A stretch of 64,000 nt of DNA from Paractinoplanes rishiriensis (GTDB lineage Bacteria > Actinomycetota > Actinomycetes > Mycobacteriales > Micromonosporaceae). This document shows positions 24,123 through 33,385 of this stretch, one piece after another; within the stretch, counting starts at the first letter, position 1, and every line of letters starts with the position of its first letter. The stretch is taken from assembly GCF_016862375.1 (NCBI RefSeq), contig NZ_BOMV01000059.1, forward strand, positions 234,255 to 298,254, written 5' to 3'. The translations under genes and the position numbers were made by a program. The notes beneath the pieces were generated by a model, which did no database searches, had not been told where the DNA came from, and worked only from the letters and a program-made list of their open reading frames with translations.

Positions 24123-24620
24123 ATGGATTTCGACGTTCTGGTTGAGATCCCCAAGGGCCAGCGGAACAAGTACGAGGTCGACCACAAGACGGGCCGCATC
24201 CGGCTGGACCGGACCCTCTTCACCGCCACGCAGTACCCGGCGGACTACGGCTTCATCGAGGGCACCCTCGGTCAGGACGGCGACCCGCTGGATGCCCTGG
24301 TCCTGATCCAGGAGCCGACCTTCCCGGGCTGCCTGGTGCGGGCGCGGGCGATCGGCATGTACCGGATGACCGACGAGAAGGGCCGCGACGACAAGGTCCT
24401 CTGCGTGCCCTACGAGGACCCGCGCCAGGAGCACCTGCGCGACATCCACCACCTCGGCGAGTTCGACCGGATGGAGATCCAGCACTTCTTCACCGTCTAC
24501 AAGGACCTGGAGCCGGGCAAGTCGGTCGAGGGCGCCACCTGGGTCGGCCGGGTCGAGGCCGAGGACGAGATCCGCGCCTCGTTCAAGCGCGCGACGGTTT
24601 CCGACCACGACGAACACTGA
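24123..24620 (+). CDS. ppa: inorganic pyrophosphatase
   Basis: A family I soluble pyrophosphatase that hydrolyses PPi and pulls biosynthetic reactions forward. The 165-residue protein reads MDFDVLVEIPKGQRNKYE and contains YPADYGFIEGTLGQDGDPLDALVL, the signature with the metal-binding DxxDPxD-type aspartates. The start at 24123 has GGGAG about 9 bases upstream; an earlier in-frame ATG at 24084 is less likely. It is divergent from dacB and corresponds to Rv3628. A terminator-like hairpin follows at 24665. Confidence 0.96.
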   Translation: MDFDVLVEIPKGQRNKYEVDHKTGRIRLDRTLFTATQYPADYGFIEGTLGQDGDPLDALVLIQEPTFPGCLVRARAIGMYRMTDEKGRDDKVLCVPYEDPRQEHLRDIHHLGEFDRMEIQHFFTVYKDLEPGKSVEGATWVGRVEAEDEIRASFKRATVSDHDEH

Positions 24621-24664
24621 TCCACACCGCCGCCGTCCCGCACTCCCGAATATCCCCGCCTTTT

Positions 24665-24694
24665 CATGGGTGGCCGCAGATGCGGCCGCCCATG
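24665..24694. terminator. bidirectional terminator-like hairpin between ppa and eccD
   Basis: A 13-base stem (CATGGGTGGCCGC paired with GCGGCCGCCCATG, one G-T wobble) encloses a 4-base loop. It lies between the convergent ends of ppa and eccD and follows a TTTT run on the plus strand. Its position suits termination of both genes. Confidence 0.65.
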
Positions 24695-24761
24695 TGGCTT
24701 TATGGAGCAATTATTTGGTCCGTACGGATGAATGGGTGTTACCCCAAAGTGGAATCGGCGC

Positions 24762-26192
24762 TTACCTGATGTTGCCGACCGCGGCGTAGAGGCCGACCAC
24801 CGCACACGCCACCGGAATAACCGACACCACCACGAGCGTGTCGAGCAGGTCGGCGGCGCGACCCAGATACGGCGACGGCGGCTTGCGCGAATAGGTGGCA
24901 CCGGCGACCACCGTGATGATGGCCAGCACCAGGACCGCCGCGGTGACCACCAGCAGCAGCGTGGCATCGGCCCGGGTGAGCAGGTCGGCGCCGAGCGCGA
25001 AGGTCCCGGTCAGGCCGCCCACCACCAGCGGCACCCGCTGGCGCAGCGTGACGAAGAGCCGGGACCGCAGCAGCAGGGCCGCGGCCGAGACGGCCATCAG
25101 CAGCCGGGCGGACAGTGAGCCCGAGGTGGCCAGCACCAGGAAAGCTCCGGCGGCCAGCACCGCGTGCCCGAGCAGCATGCCGGCGAGCAGTTCCTCGGTG
25201 CGGGTCACGGCGGCGAAGATGGTGGCGCGGTCGGGGCGTTCCCGGGCCGCGTCCAGGGCGCTGGCCACGCTCACGCCGGTGAACCCGGCCGAGGCGTCGA
25301 CCCCGGTGGGCAGCGTGACCGGCGGCGTGGGCATCTTGCCGAACCGGATCGCCAGCAGCGGCAGCGCGCCGATCCCGCAGACCAGGATCGACAGCAGCAC
25401 CGCGGCGGCACCGGCGGCCGTGGTGAGCCAGCTGGTCAGGGCCGTGACCGCACCGAGCAGGCCGACCACCGACCCGGCCGTGAACAGCCGCAGCGAACCG
25501 GCCACACCGACCCCGCCGAGTGCGGCCACCAGCAGCAGCGCGACCGAACCGGCCAGCAGCTCGGAACCGCCGAGCCAGGGCAGCGGGGACAGCACGCCGA
25601 CCCGGTCGTTGGTGGCGACCAGCACCGCGCCGCCGGCGAACGCGTACGGCATCGCGTAGGCACCCAGGGCCGCACCGGCGCGCGAATCACCGTACGCCCG
25701 CGACGCGGTGACGCCGGCCAGCGCGAGCACCACGGCGACGCCGAGCCCCACGAACGCCGATCCGGTCCAGGCCGGACCGGCCAGCAGCACCGCGATGAGT
25801 CCGAGTAGCAGCAGCACCCCGGCGGCGGCCAGCGTGGCGGTCCGGGTCGACGCCGGTGTCCAGGCGCTGCCCCGGCGCCGGGCGCCCTCGGCGATGGCCT
25901 CGACCACGTCGTCGTACTCGAGTTCGGGCCACTCGTTGCGCGCCGGCACGAGGTGGAGCACTTCGCCGTCGCGTACGCCCTGGGGGAAAAGACCTTGAGT
26001 CGTGGTGAGCGCGACCCCGTCGGTGCGCCGCAGCACCCACCCGCCATGTTTCTCGCCGTCGTCGGCGAGACCCTCACCGGCGTGCCGCAGCACCTCGGGC
26101 AGCAGTTCGGCGAGCGGAACGTGCTCGGGCAGCGCGACGTCGATGCGCCGGGTCGGCGCGCTGATCGTGACCCGGGCTAGACCGACGCTCAT
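24762..26192 (-). CDS. eccD: type VII secretion integral membrane protein EccD
   Basis: EccD lines the ESX/type VII secretion pore. The 476-residue product has an N-terminal ubiquitin-like (YukD-type) domain, about residues 1-85 (RVTISAPTRRIDVALPEHVPLAELLPEVLRH). A linker follows, then eleven or so hydrophobic helices from about residue 118 to the C terminus. Length and layout are typical of EccD. It is transcribed divergently from eccC with a 179-base gap that presumably holds both promoters. Confidence 0.92.
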   Translation of the reverse strand: MSVGLARVTISAPTRRIDVALPEHVPLAELLPEVLRHAGEGLADDGEKHGGWVLRRTDGVALTTTQGLFPQGVRDGEVLHLVPARNEWPELEYDDVVEAIAEGARRRGSAWTPASTRTATLAAAGVLLLLGLIAVLLAGPAWTGSAFVGLGVAVVLALAGVTASRAYGDSRAGAALGAYAMPYAFAGGAVLVATNDRVGVLSPLPWLGGSELLAGSVALLLVAALGGVGVAGSLRLFTAGSVVGLLGAVTALTSWLTTAAGAAAVLLSILVCGIGALPLLAIRFGKMPTPPVTLPTGVDASAGFTGVSVASALDAARERPDRATIFAAVTRTEELLAGMLLGHAVLAAGAFLVLATSGSLSARLLMAVSAAALLLRSRLFVTLRQRVPLVVGGLTGTFALGADLLTRADATLLLVVTAAVLVLAIITVVAGATYSRKPPSPYLGRAADLLDTLVVVSVIPVACAVVGLYAAVGNIR

Positions 26193-26371
26193 GACTCTCT
26201 TCCCATCGAGGTAAAAGCCTCTATCGATTCAAGGGCGGTGGGCGGGGTGGTTGGATGGGGGCGCGGAACGGAGGGGACTTTACCTACCATGGGCGCGTCG
26301 CGATGTCCGGTTACCGGCGCGCGCACGGGGGGTGACCACACACCCTTGTGGACGAAGGGGACAAATCTCGC

Positions 26372-29300
26372 ATGAGCACGGTGGTGATCAAACGGTCCGC
26401 CCGCCGGCCCGCACCGGAGATTCCGACCGGTGAGATCGCCGTCGAGCCGCCGCCGGAGATCCCGCAGAACACGGGCGGACGCTGGCAGCAGGCGATGATG
26501 GCGTTGCCGATGCTGGGCGGCTCGGTGGCCATGGCCATGATGATGGGCCAGGGCCGCAGCGGGCCGTACGCCTATGTGATCGGTGGCCTGTTCGGCGTCT
26601 CCTCGATCGCCATGCTCGCCACGAGTTTCGGCTCCAACGGCTCGCCCAAGAAGGCCGAGATGATGGCCGCCCGCCGGGAATATCTGCGGCACCTGGCCGG
26701 TCTGCGCCGCCGGGTCCGGGAGACCGCCGGCAAGCAGCGGGTCGGCCTGCTCTACCGGCACCCCGACCCGGGCCAGCTCTGGTCCACCGCGAGCAGCCAC
26801 CGGGTCTGGGAGCGGCGGCCGTCCGACCCCGACTTCGGCGTGGTGCGGCTCGCGGTCGGTCCGCAGACCCTGGCCACCCCGCTGGTCCCGCCGGTGACCC
26901 GGCCGCTCGACGAGCTCGAGCCGATGACCGCGGGTGCGCTGCGCCGCTTCCTGGACGCGTACTCGGTCGTCCCCGATCTGCCGGTGGCGGCGTCGCTGCG
27001 CGGCTTCGCGCGGGTCTTCCTGCGCGGCACCGGCGCGACCGGCGAGGCCGACGCCCGCGCGCTGACCCGCGCCGTGGTCTGCCAGCTGGCCACCTTCCAC
27101 GCGCCGGACGACCTGATCGTGGCGATCTGTGCCGGCCCCGAGCGACGGGCCGACTGGGAGTGGGTCAAGTGGCTCCCGCACAACCTGCACCCGTCCCGGA
27201 CCGACGCGCTGGGTCACGTCCGGCTGGTCGCCAGCACCGGCCCGGACCTGGAAAAACTCCTCGAGGACGTGATCGGCAACCGGCCCCGGTTCAACCCGGC
27301 GGGGATCAGCAGCGGGTCGCCGCACGTGGTGATCGTGCTGGACGGCATCAACCTGCAGGGCGCCACCCAGCTCGACGACGGCATCGACGGGGTCACCGTG
27401 CTCGACCTCGACGAGCAGCCGCCGCGCCTGCTGGACCGGTCGCTGCTGGTGCTCGAGGTGGCCAACGCGGCCGGCCGGCGCGCGCTGAACACGTACGCGA
27501 TGGACCACGAGGCCGAGGTCGGCGTGCCCGACCAGCTCAGCGTGCCGCAGGCCGAGGCGGTGGCCCGCCGGCTGTCGCCGCTGCGCCTGGCCGCCATGTC
27601 CAAGTCGTCGGACACCCCGCTGGCCACCGAGATGGGCCTGCCCGAGCTGCTCGGCATCGGCGACCCGGAGACGTTCAGCGTGCAGCAGAGCTGGGCGCCC
27701 CGGCCCAACCGCGACAAGCTGCGCGTCCCGATCGGCGTGGGCGTCGACGGCAGCCCGATCGAGCTCGACTTCAAGGAGTCCGCTCAGGACGGTATGGGCC
27801 CGCACGGGCTGCTCATCGGCGCGACCGGTTCCGGTAAGTCGGAAGCCCTGCGCACCATGGTGATGGCGCTCGCCACCACGCATTCGTCGGAAACGCTCAA
27901 CTTCGTCCTGATCGACTTCAAGGGTGGCGCGACGTTCTCGTCGCTCGACCGGCTGCCGCACACCGCGGCCGTGATCACCAACCTGGCCGACGAGCTGGTG
28001 CTGGTCGACCGGATGGTGGACGCGATCGACGGCGAGCTGATCCGGCGGCAGGAGCTGCTGCGCAAGGCGGGCAACTACGCGAGCCTGCGCGACTACGAAA
28101 AGGCCCGGGCCGGCGGCGCCGCGTTGCCGCCGCTGCCGTCGCTGCTGGTGATCTGTGACGAGTTCTCCGAGCTGCTCACCGCGAAGCCCGACTTCATCGA
28201 CCTGTTCGTCCAGATCGGACGGCTGGGCCGGTCGCTCGGCGTGCACCTGCTGCTGGCCAGCCAGCGCCTGGAGGAGGGCCGGCTGCGCGGGCTCGACACC
28301 CACCTGTCCTACCGGGTCGGCCTGCGGACCTTCTCGGCGCTCGAGTCACGGGCCGTGCTGGGCGTTCCGGACGCCTACGAGCTGCCGCGCGCACCCGGTC
28401 ACGGCTACCTCAAGTTCGGCACCGAGCCGCTCCTGCGCTTCAAGGCCGCGTACGTGTCCGGCCCGATGCGCAAGGCCGGCGCCCGCACCGCGGCCGGCGG
28501 CACCGGAGCCGTGCCGCAGGTCCTCGAATACTCCACCCGGTACGTCCCGGCGCCAAAACCGGTCAAGCCGGTCGAACCGAAGCCCGAGGAGACTGCCGCC
28601 GGCGAGAGCGTGCTCGACGTGATGGTCGACCGGCTCAACGGCCAGGGCCCGCCGGCCCACCAGGTGTGGCTGCCGCCGCTCAACCAGTCGCCGGCACTCG
28701 ACGAGCTGCTCGGCCCGGTGGTCGCCGACGCGAACCGCGGCCTGGCGTTCGCCAACCCCGAGCTGCACGGCGCGCTCCAGGTGCCGATCGCGATGGTCGA
28801 CAAGCCGCGCGAGCAGCTGCGCGACGTGATGTGGCTGCAGCTGGCCGGCGCCGGCGGACACGTGGCGGTGGTCGGCGCGACGCTGTCCGGCAAGTCCACC
28901 GCGCTGCGGTCGATGATCTGCGGGCTGGCGCTCACCCACACGCCGGCCGAGGTGCAGGTCTACTGCCTCGACTTCGGTGGTGGCTCGCTGGCCACGGTCA
29001 AGGATCTGCCGCACGTCGGCGGCGTCTCGGGCCGGCTCGACACGGTGGGTGTCCGGCGTACGGTCGGCGAGATCTCGACCCTGCTCAGCGAGCGCGAGGC
29101 GCGGTTCGCGGCGAGCGGCATCGAGTCGATGGCGTCCTACCGGCGGCGCCGGGCCACCGCGGCCGGGCTGCCCGGCGGCGCCGCCGACGGCGACCCGTTC
29201 GGCGACGTGTTCCTGGTGGTGGACGGCTGGGCCACGCTCCGCAAGGAATACGAGGAACTCGAGCCGGTGATCACCGACATCGCCACCCGGGGTCTCTCCT

Positions 29301-30352
29301 ACGGCATCCACGTGGTGGCCGCGTCGACGCGCTGGATGGACTTCCGGCCGGCCATCCGCGACCTGTTCGGTTCGCGGCTGGAGCTGCGGCTGGGCGACCC
29401 GAGCGACTCGACGGTCAACCGCCGGGCCGCGCTCACCGTGCCGGAGAAGCCGGGCCGCGGCATCCTCGAACACCCCACGGACAAGAACAAGTTCCTGCAC
29501 CTGCTCGTGGTGCGGCCCGAGTTGAGCACAATGGCCGACACCAACGCACTGGTCAAGGCCGTCGCCACCAACTGGCACGGCCCGCTCGCGCCGCGCGTGC
29601 GCCTGTTGCCGTCCTCGGTCCCGTACACGGAAATGGATTTGGACCGCAGCTCGGGCCTGCGCCTGCCGATCGGCATCTCCGAATCCGACCTGCAGCAGGT
29701 CGAGATCGACTTCGCCACCGACCCGCACTTCCTGCTGTTCGGCGACGCCGAGTGCGGCAAGTCGTCGTTCCTCCGCGCGCTGGCCACCTCGGTGATCCGC
29801 CGGTTCTCGCCGGAGGAGGCCCGGATCATCCTGGTCGACTACCGGCGCAGCCTGATGGACCTGCCGGAGTCGGAACACCGGATCGGGTACGGCATCCAGG
29901 CGGCGAAGACGCTCGAGCTGATGCAGTCGGTGGCCGGTTACATGGAACGCCGGCTGCCCGGCCCCGACGTGACCGCCCAGCAGTTGCGCGAACGTTCCTG
30001 GTGGACCGGCCCGGAACTCTTCGTCCTGGTCGACGACTACGACCTGGTGGTGGCCGGCCCGACCAATCCGCTCACGCCGCTGCTCGAATACCTGCCGCAG
30101 GCCCGCGACGTCGGCCTGCACCTGGTGCTGACCCGGCGGGCCGGCGGCGCGAGCCGGGCGCTGTTCGAGCCGGTGATCCAGCGGCTGCGCGAGCTGTCGG
30201 CGCCCGGCATGGTGATGTCCGGCCCGTCCGACGAGGGTGCGCTCATCGGCGCGGTCCGGCCCACGCTGATGCCGCCGGGCCGTGGTCGCCTGCTCACCAG
30301 GCGTGAGGGAGTGCGCCTGGTTCAGCTGGGACACCTCCAGCCGTACGCGTAA
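26372..30352 (+). CDS. eccC: type VII secretion ATPase EccC
   Basis: EccC is the FtsK/SpoIIIE-type motor and substrate receptor of type VII secretion. The 1326-residue single polypeptide (EccCa and EccCb fused) has N-terminal membrane segments (about residues 40-85). Three ATPase modules follow, with P-loops GATGSGKSE (about 482), GATLSGKST (about 834) and GDAECGKSS (about 1123). All three P-loops look intact, and the first has the expected Walker B LLVICDEFSEL. The start at ATG 26372 follows AAGGGG about 12 bases upstream; the GTG at 26348 is possible. It is followed by mycP in the same direction. Confidence 0.95.
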   Translation: MSTVVIKRSARRPAPEIPTGEIAVEPPPEIPQNTGGRWQQAMMALPMLGGSVAMAMMMGQGRSGPYAYVIGGLFGVSSIAMLATSFGSNGSPKKAEMMAARREYLRHLAGLRRRVRETAGKQRVGLLYRHPDPGQLWSTASSHRVWERRPSDPDFGVVRLAVGPQTLATPLVPPVTRPLDELEPMTAGALRRFLDAYSVVPDLPVAASLRGFARVFLRGTGATGEADARALTRAVVCQLATFHAPDDLIVAICAGPERRADWEWVKWLPHNLHPSRTDALGHVRLVASTGPDLEKLLEDVIGNRPRFNPAGISSGSPHVVIVLDGINLQGATQLDDGIDGVTVLDLDEQPPRLLDRSLLVLEVANAAGRRALNTYAMDHEAEVGVPDQLSVPQAEAVARRLSPLRLAAMSKSSDTPLATEMGLPELLGIGDPETFSVQQSWAPRPNRDKLRVPIGVGVDGSPIELDFKESAQDGMGPHGLLIGATGSGKSEALRTMVMALATTHSSETLNFVLIDFKGGATFSSLDRLPHTAAVITNLADELVLVDRMVDAIDGELIRRQELLRKAGNYASLRDYEKARAGGAALPPLPSLLVICDEFSELLTAKPDFIDLFVQIGRLGRSLGVHLLLASQRLEEGRLRGLDTHLSYRVGLRTFSALESRAVLGVPDAYELPRAPGHGYLKFGTEPLLRFKAAYVSGPMRKAGARTAAGGTGAVPQVLEYSTRYVPAPKPVKPVEPKPEETAAGESVLDVMVDRLNGQGPPAHQVWLPPLNQSPALDELLGPVVADANRGLAFANPELHGALQVPIAMVDKPREQLRDVMWLQLAGAGGHVAVVGATLSGKSTALRSMICGLALTHTPAEVQVYCLDFGGGSLATVKDLPHVGGVSGRLDTVGVRRTVGEISTLLSEREARFAASGIESMASYRRRRATAAGLPGGAADGDPFGDVFLVVDGWATLRKEYEELEPVITDIATRGLSYGIHVVAASTRWMDFRPAIRDLFGSRLELRLGDPSDSTVNRRAALTVPEKPGRGILEHPTDKNKFLHLLVVRPELSTMADTNALVKAVATNWHGPLAPRVRLLPSSVPYTEMDLDRSSGLRLPIGISESDLQQVEIDFATDPHFLLFGDAECGKSSFLRALATSVIRRFSPEEARIILVDYRRSLMDLPESEHRIGYGIQAAKTLELMQSVAGYMERRLPGPDVTAQQLRERSWWTGPELFVLVDDYDLVVAGPTNPLTPLLEYLPQARDVGLHLVLTRRAGGASRALFEPVIQRLRELSAPGMVMSGPSDEGALIGAVRPTLMPPGRGRLLTRREGVRLVQLGHLQPYA

Positions 30353-30532
30353 CTCTCCGGATTCGGCAGACTACGCGTGCGATATCCATTGACCGACCCC
30401 ACCAACTTGACGCGGTTTCGGAGTAATCTGCATCGACCGTCCAGGATCGGATTGGGTGCGACCCGTGAGTGCTGCGAGCGTGAGTTCCCGGCCCGGCAGG
30501 CCGCCTTTGACCATGCCCGGCGGCGGTGTGCC

Positions 30533-31783
30533 TTGCTGAGCCCGGTGCGGCTCGTGGCCGCCGCGCTAGCCGGTTTCGTGGCCGTCGGCGTCCCCGCGGC
30601 GTCGGCCGTTGCCACCCCCTTCGCCGAACCGCCGAGCCCACTCACCGGCGACCAGTTCCGCCAGGACGAGTGGCAGTTGACGGCGCTGAACATCGCCGAG
30701 GCGTGGACCTATTCGACCGGCGCCGGCATCACGGTCGCGGTCATCGACTCCGGCGTCGACGCCACCCACCCCGACCTGGTGGGCCAGGTGCTCCCCGGCC
30801 GCGATCTGGTCGACCCCAAGGGCAACGGCGACAGCGATCAGGTGGGCCACGGCACGTCGGTCTCGGCGATCATCGCGGGCCGGGGCGACGACCAGGTGGG
30901 CGTCATAGGCATTGCACCAAAAGCAAAAATTCTCCCGGTACGCGTCCTGGACGCCGAAAACCGCTACGACGACGCGATCGTGGTGGCGAAGGGAGTCCGC
31001 TGGGCCGTCGACCACGGCGCCCGCGTCATCAACCTCTCCCTGGGCGGCAACGGCACCAGCGCCGCACTGGCCGCCGCGCTCGACTACGCGTTCGCGAAAG
31101 ACGTGGTGGTTGTCGCCTGCACCGGCAACACCAGCGCCTCCTCCGACACCGAGGTCTGGTACCCGGCCCGCGAACCGGGCGTGCTGGCCGTGGCCGGCAT
31201 GGAACGCGACGGCGAACGCCTGTGGTCCGGCTCGATCACCGGCAAGGAAACGGTGATCACCGCCCCCGCCACCCAGCTGGTCGGCGCCCGAGCCGGCGGC
31301 GGATACTGGCGAGTGCAGGGCACCAGCTTCGCGGCCCCCATGGTCGCCGGCACCGCCGCCCTGATCCGCTCCCGCTGGCCCACGATGCCCGCCGGCGAGG
31401 TGATCAACCGCATCATCAAGACCGCAAAAGACCGGGGCCCAGCCGGCCGCGACGCCACCTTCGGCTTCGGCGTGCTCGACCCCACCGCGGCCCTGACCGC
31501 CGAAGTCCCCGCCGTCTTCGACAACCCGCTGGACACGTCCCCGTCCCCCGGCATAGCCCGCTTCGGCAGCGCCCCCGCCCCCGGCCAGGCCCAGTCGGCC
31601 CCCGAGGAGTCCGGCAGCGCCCCCGCCCCCCGCGACACCACCAACGACTCAGGCCAGGCGGCCGCACCCCCGCCGTCCACCCCCGAGCCGTCCCACCGCG
31701 CCCGCTGGCTGGCCGGCGCCCTGTTCCTGATCTCCACGCTGGCCGCGCTGCTGACAGTCCGCCGCTTCGCCCACACGACCTGA
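30533..31783 (+). CDS. mycP: type VII secretion-associated serine protease mycosin
   Basis: A membrane-anchored subtilisin-like protease (S8 family) that stabilises or processes the ESX apparatus. Residues from LLSPVRLVAAALAGF form a signal sequence. The catalytic triad is visible as Asp in VAVIDSGVD (about residue 71), His in GHGTSVSAIIAG (about 105) and Ser in GTSFAAPMVAGTAAL (about 263). A Pro/Ser-rich linker and a final transmembrane helix (WLAGALFLISTLAALLTV) precede a basic tail. The start is uncertain. The frame opens at GTG 30377, but the first 50 residues are not signal-like, so I placed the start at TTG 30533; GTG 30545 is an alternative. Confidence 0.9.
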   Translation: MLSPVRLVAAALAGFVAVGVPAASAVATPFAEPPSPLTGDQFRQDEWQLTALNIAEAWTYSTGAGITVAVIDSGVDATHPDLVGQVLPGRDLVDPKGNGDSDQVGHGTSVSAIIAGRGDDQVGVIGIAPKAKILPVRVLDAENRYDDAIVVAKGVRWAVDHGARVINLSLGGNGTSAALAAALDYAFAKDVVVVACTGNTSASSDTEVWYPAREPGVLAVAGMERDGERLWSGSITGKETVITAPATQLVGARAGGGYWRVQGTSFAAPMVAGTAALIRSRWPTMPAGEVINRIIKTAKDRGPAGRDATFGFGVLDPTAALTAEVPAVFDNPLDTSPSPGIARFGSAPAPGQAQSAPEESGSAPAPRDTTNDSGQAAAPPPSTPEPSHRARWLAGALFLISTLAALLTVRRFAHTT

Positions 31784-31925
31784 CCGCGCCGTCCCGCCAA
31801 AGTGGACGACCATCCCACCGAGTGGCTCCTACGCGAGCAAAAGCCTCAGACGCGCCCATAAGCCCGCGACCCGGTAGACCTTCGAAGGTTTCGTGTTCGG
31901 CCGGGAGTCTTCTTCGTGGTGCAGT

Positions 31926-32102
31926 GGAGCCGCCGGTGCCCGCCGCGACGGCCACCTGCAGAAGCAGCCTCCCGGCGGGTGCCAGCCCGAGCCGGCCGAT
32001 CACGGGCTGGGCCGCTCGAGGGGCGGGCTGACCAGCAAGACCCACCTAGCCTGCGAACAGGGCCGGAAATCCCTCGCGGTGGTGATCACCGCAGGGCAAC
32101 GT
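31926..32102 (+). pseudogene. IS5-family transposase relic
   Basis: In one frame the sequence reads GARRDGHLQKQPPGG, then EPADHGLGRSRGGLTSKTHL and ACEQGRKSLAVVITAGQR. This closely matches the central DDE-domain region of actinobacterial IS5-type transposases, as I remember them. Neither the upstream HTH part nor the downstream catalytic residues can be found, and no terminal inverted repeats were seen. It is therefore a decayed internal fragment lying between mycP and marP. The remainder of 31784-32172 holds no other gene that I can support. Confidence 0.75.
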
Positions 32103-32172
32103 TCCCGGCGGGTTGCCGTCATTGCGGGACGGACGGGCCGGACGCGCTGCGAGCCGATGCGGGCCGCCGGGT

Positions 32173-33351
32173 TCAGGCGCAGTCGCCGGTGGGGGCGCCT
32201 CGGGTGCGGCGGACTCCTTCGCGGGCTACCGGGGCCGCCTCGTTCGCGGTCAGGGCGAAGCCCGTGTTTTTGTCGTCGGCGGCGGCCGCGAAGATCACGC
32301 CCAGGACCTGGCCGTTCGGGGCCACCAGGGGGCCGCCCGAGTTGCCGCTGCGGACCAGGGAGCGAATCGTGTAGATCTCGCGGGTCACGTCGCCGGAGTC
32401 GTAGATGTCGGGGCCGGTGATGCGGCCGACGTCGCGGACCCGGGCGGACTGGGCGTTGTACGGGCCGTCCTGGGGGTAGCCGAGCACGATCGCGCTCGCA
32501 CCGGTCTGGGCCTGCTTGGCCACGAACGGCATGACCGGGACGCGCATGCCGGGCACGTACAGCACCGCGAGGTCGCGGTCGGGGTCGTAGACGACGACGG
32601 TGGCCTCCAGCCGGCCGCCGTCGACCTCGACCACCACGTCGCGGGTGCCGGCCACCACGTGGGCGTTGGTCATCACGCGCTCGTTCGCGTACACGAAACC
32701 GGAACCCTCGATGCGCCGCGAGCAACTCGGCGCGGTGCCCAGCACCTTGATGACCGAGCGTTTCGACTTTTGCACCACTTGTGAGTTTTTCAGCGCGGGA
32801 TCCGGCGCCGCCACCTGTTTGGCCTCGGTGGGGGCCAGGCCGCCGAAGACGTCCGGGAAGCCGCTCGTGTCGAGGGTGTCGCGCAGCGCGCCGGAGAGTG
32901 CCTGGGCCTGGTCGGGCAGCAGGTTGTTGATGCCGTTGAGGATGGCGCTGCGGCGGACCTCGCGGTTGAGGCCGGGGAACTGGGTGGAACCCAGCGGCAC
33001 CGCGATCAGCGACGCCACCAGCAGCACCGCGATCAGCGAGATGAGGGCGCCGCCGGCGTCGTCGGCGCGCTGGAGCGGCTTGCTGGCGATCTGCCGCCGC
33101 AGGTGGGTGCCCAGCCAGCCGGCCAGGGTCTGGCCGAGCACGGCCAGCGCGAAGATCACCCCGAGAGACACGATGAGGCGGGCCGTCGGGTCCTGGAACC
33201 GGTCCGCAATGAGCGGACCGACCTGGAGGCCGATGAGCACGCCGCTGAAGAAGCCGCCGAAGGACAGGGCTCCGATCACGAAACCCTGGCGGTAACCGCT
33301 GATCGCAAAGACCAGCGCAAGCAGGATCAGTACGCCATCGACCACGGACAC
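32173..33351 (-). CDS. marP: periplasmic acid-stress serine protease, MarP family
   Basis: MarP in M. tuberculosis (Rv3671c) is a membrane-tethered trypsin-like protease needed for acid resistance. The 392-residue product has a CvpA-like N-terminal membrane domain with four hydrophobic segments (about 5-45, 58-80 and 100-120). It then has a trypsin-like domain with triad His231 (TNAHVV), Asp260 (DPDRDLAVL) and Ser338 (SGNSGGP). Cys210 and Cys391 sit where the mycobacterial enzyme has a regulatory disulfide. It starts at GTG 33351, 34 bases after the nudix stop, and so is the last gene of the capA-nth-tlpA-nudix-marP operon. Confidence 0.93.
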   Translation of the reverse strand: MSVVDGVLILLALVFAISGYRQGFVIGALSFGGFFSGVLIGLQVGPLIADRFQDPTARLIVSLGVIFALAVLGQTLAGWLGTHLRRQIASKPLQRADDAGGALISLIAVLLVASLIAVPLGSTQFPGLNREVRRSAILNGINNLLPDQAQALSGALRDTLDTSGFPDVFGGLAPTEAKQVAAPDPALKNSQVVQKSKRSVIKVLGTAPSCSRRIEGSGFVYANERVMTNAHVVAGTRDVVVEVDGGRLEATVVVYDPDRDLAVLYVPGMRVPVMPFVAKQAQTGASAIVLGYPQDGPYNAQSARVRDVGRITGPDIYDSGDVTREIYTIRSLVRSGNSGGPLVAPNGQVLGVIFAAAADDKNTGFALTANEAAPVAREGVRRTRGAPTGDCA

Positions 33352-33385
33352 TCATCCAGCGTAGACGCGGCAGGCCAGTCCGTGA

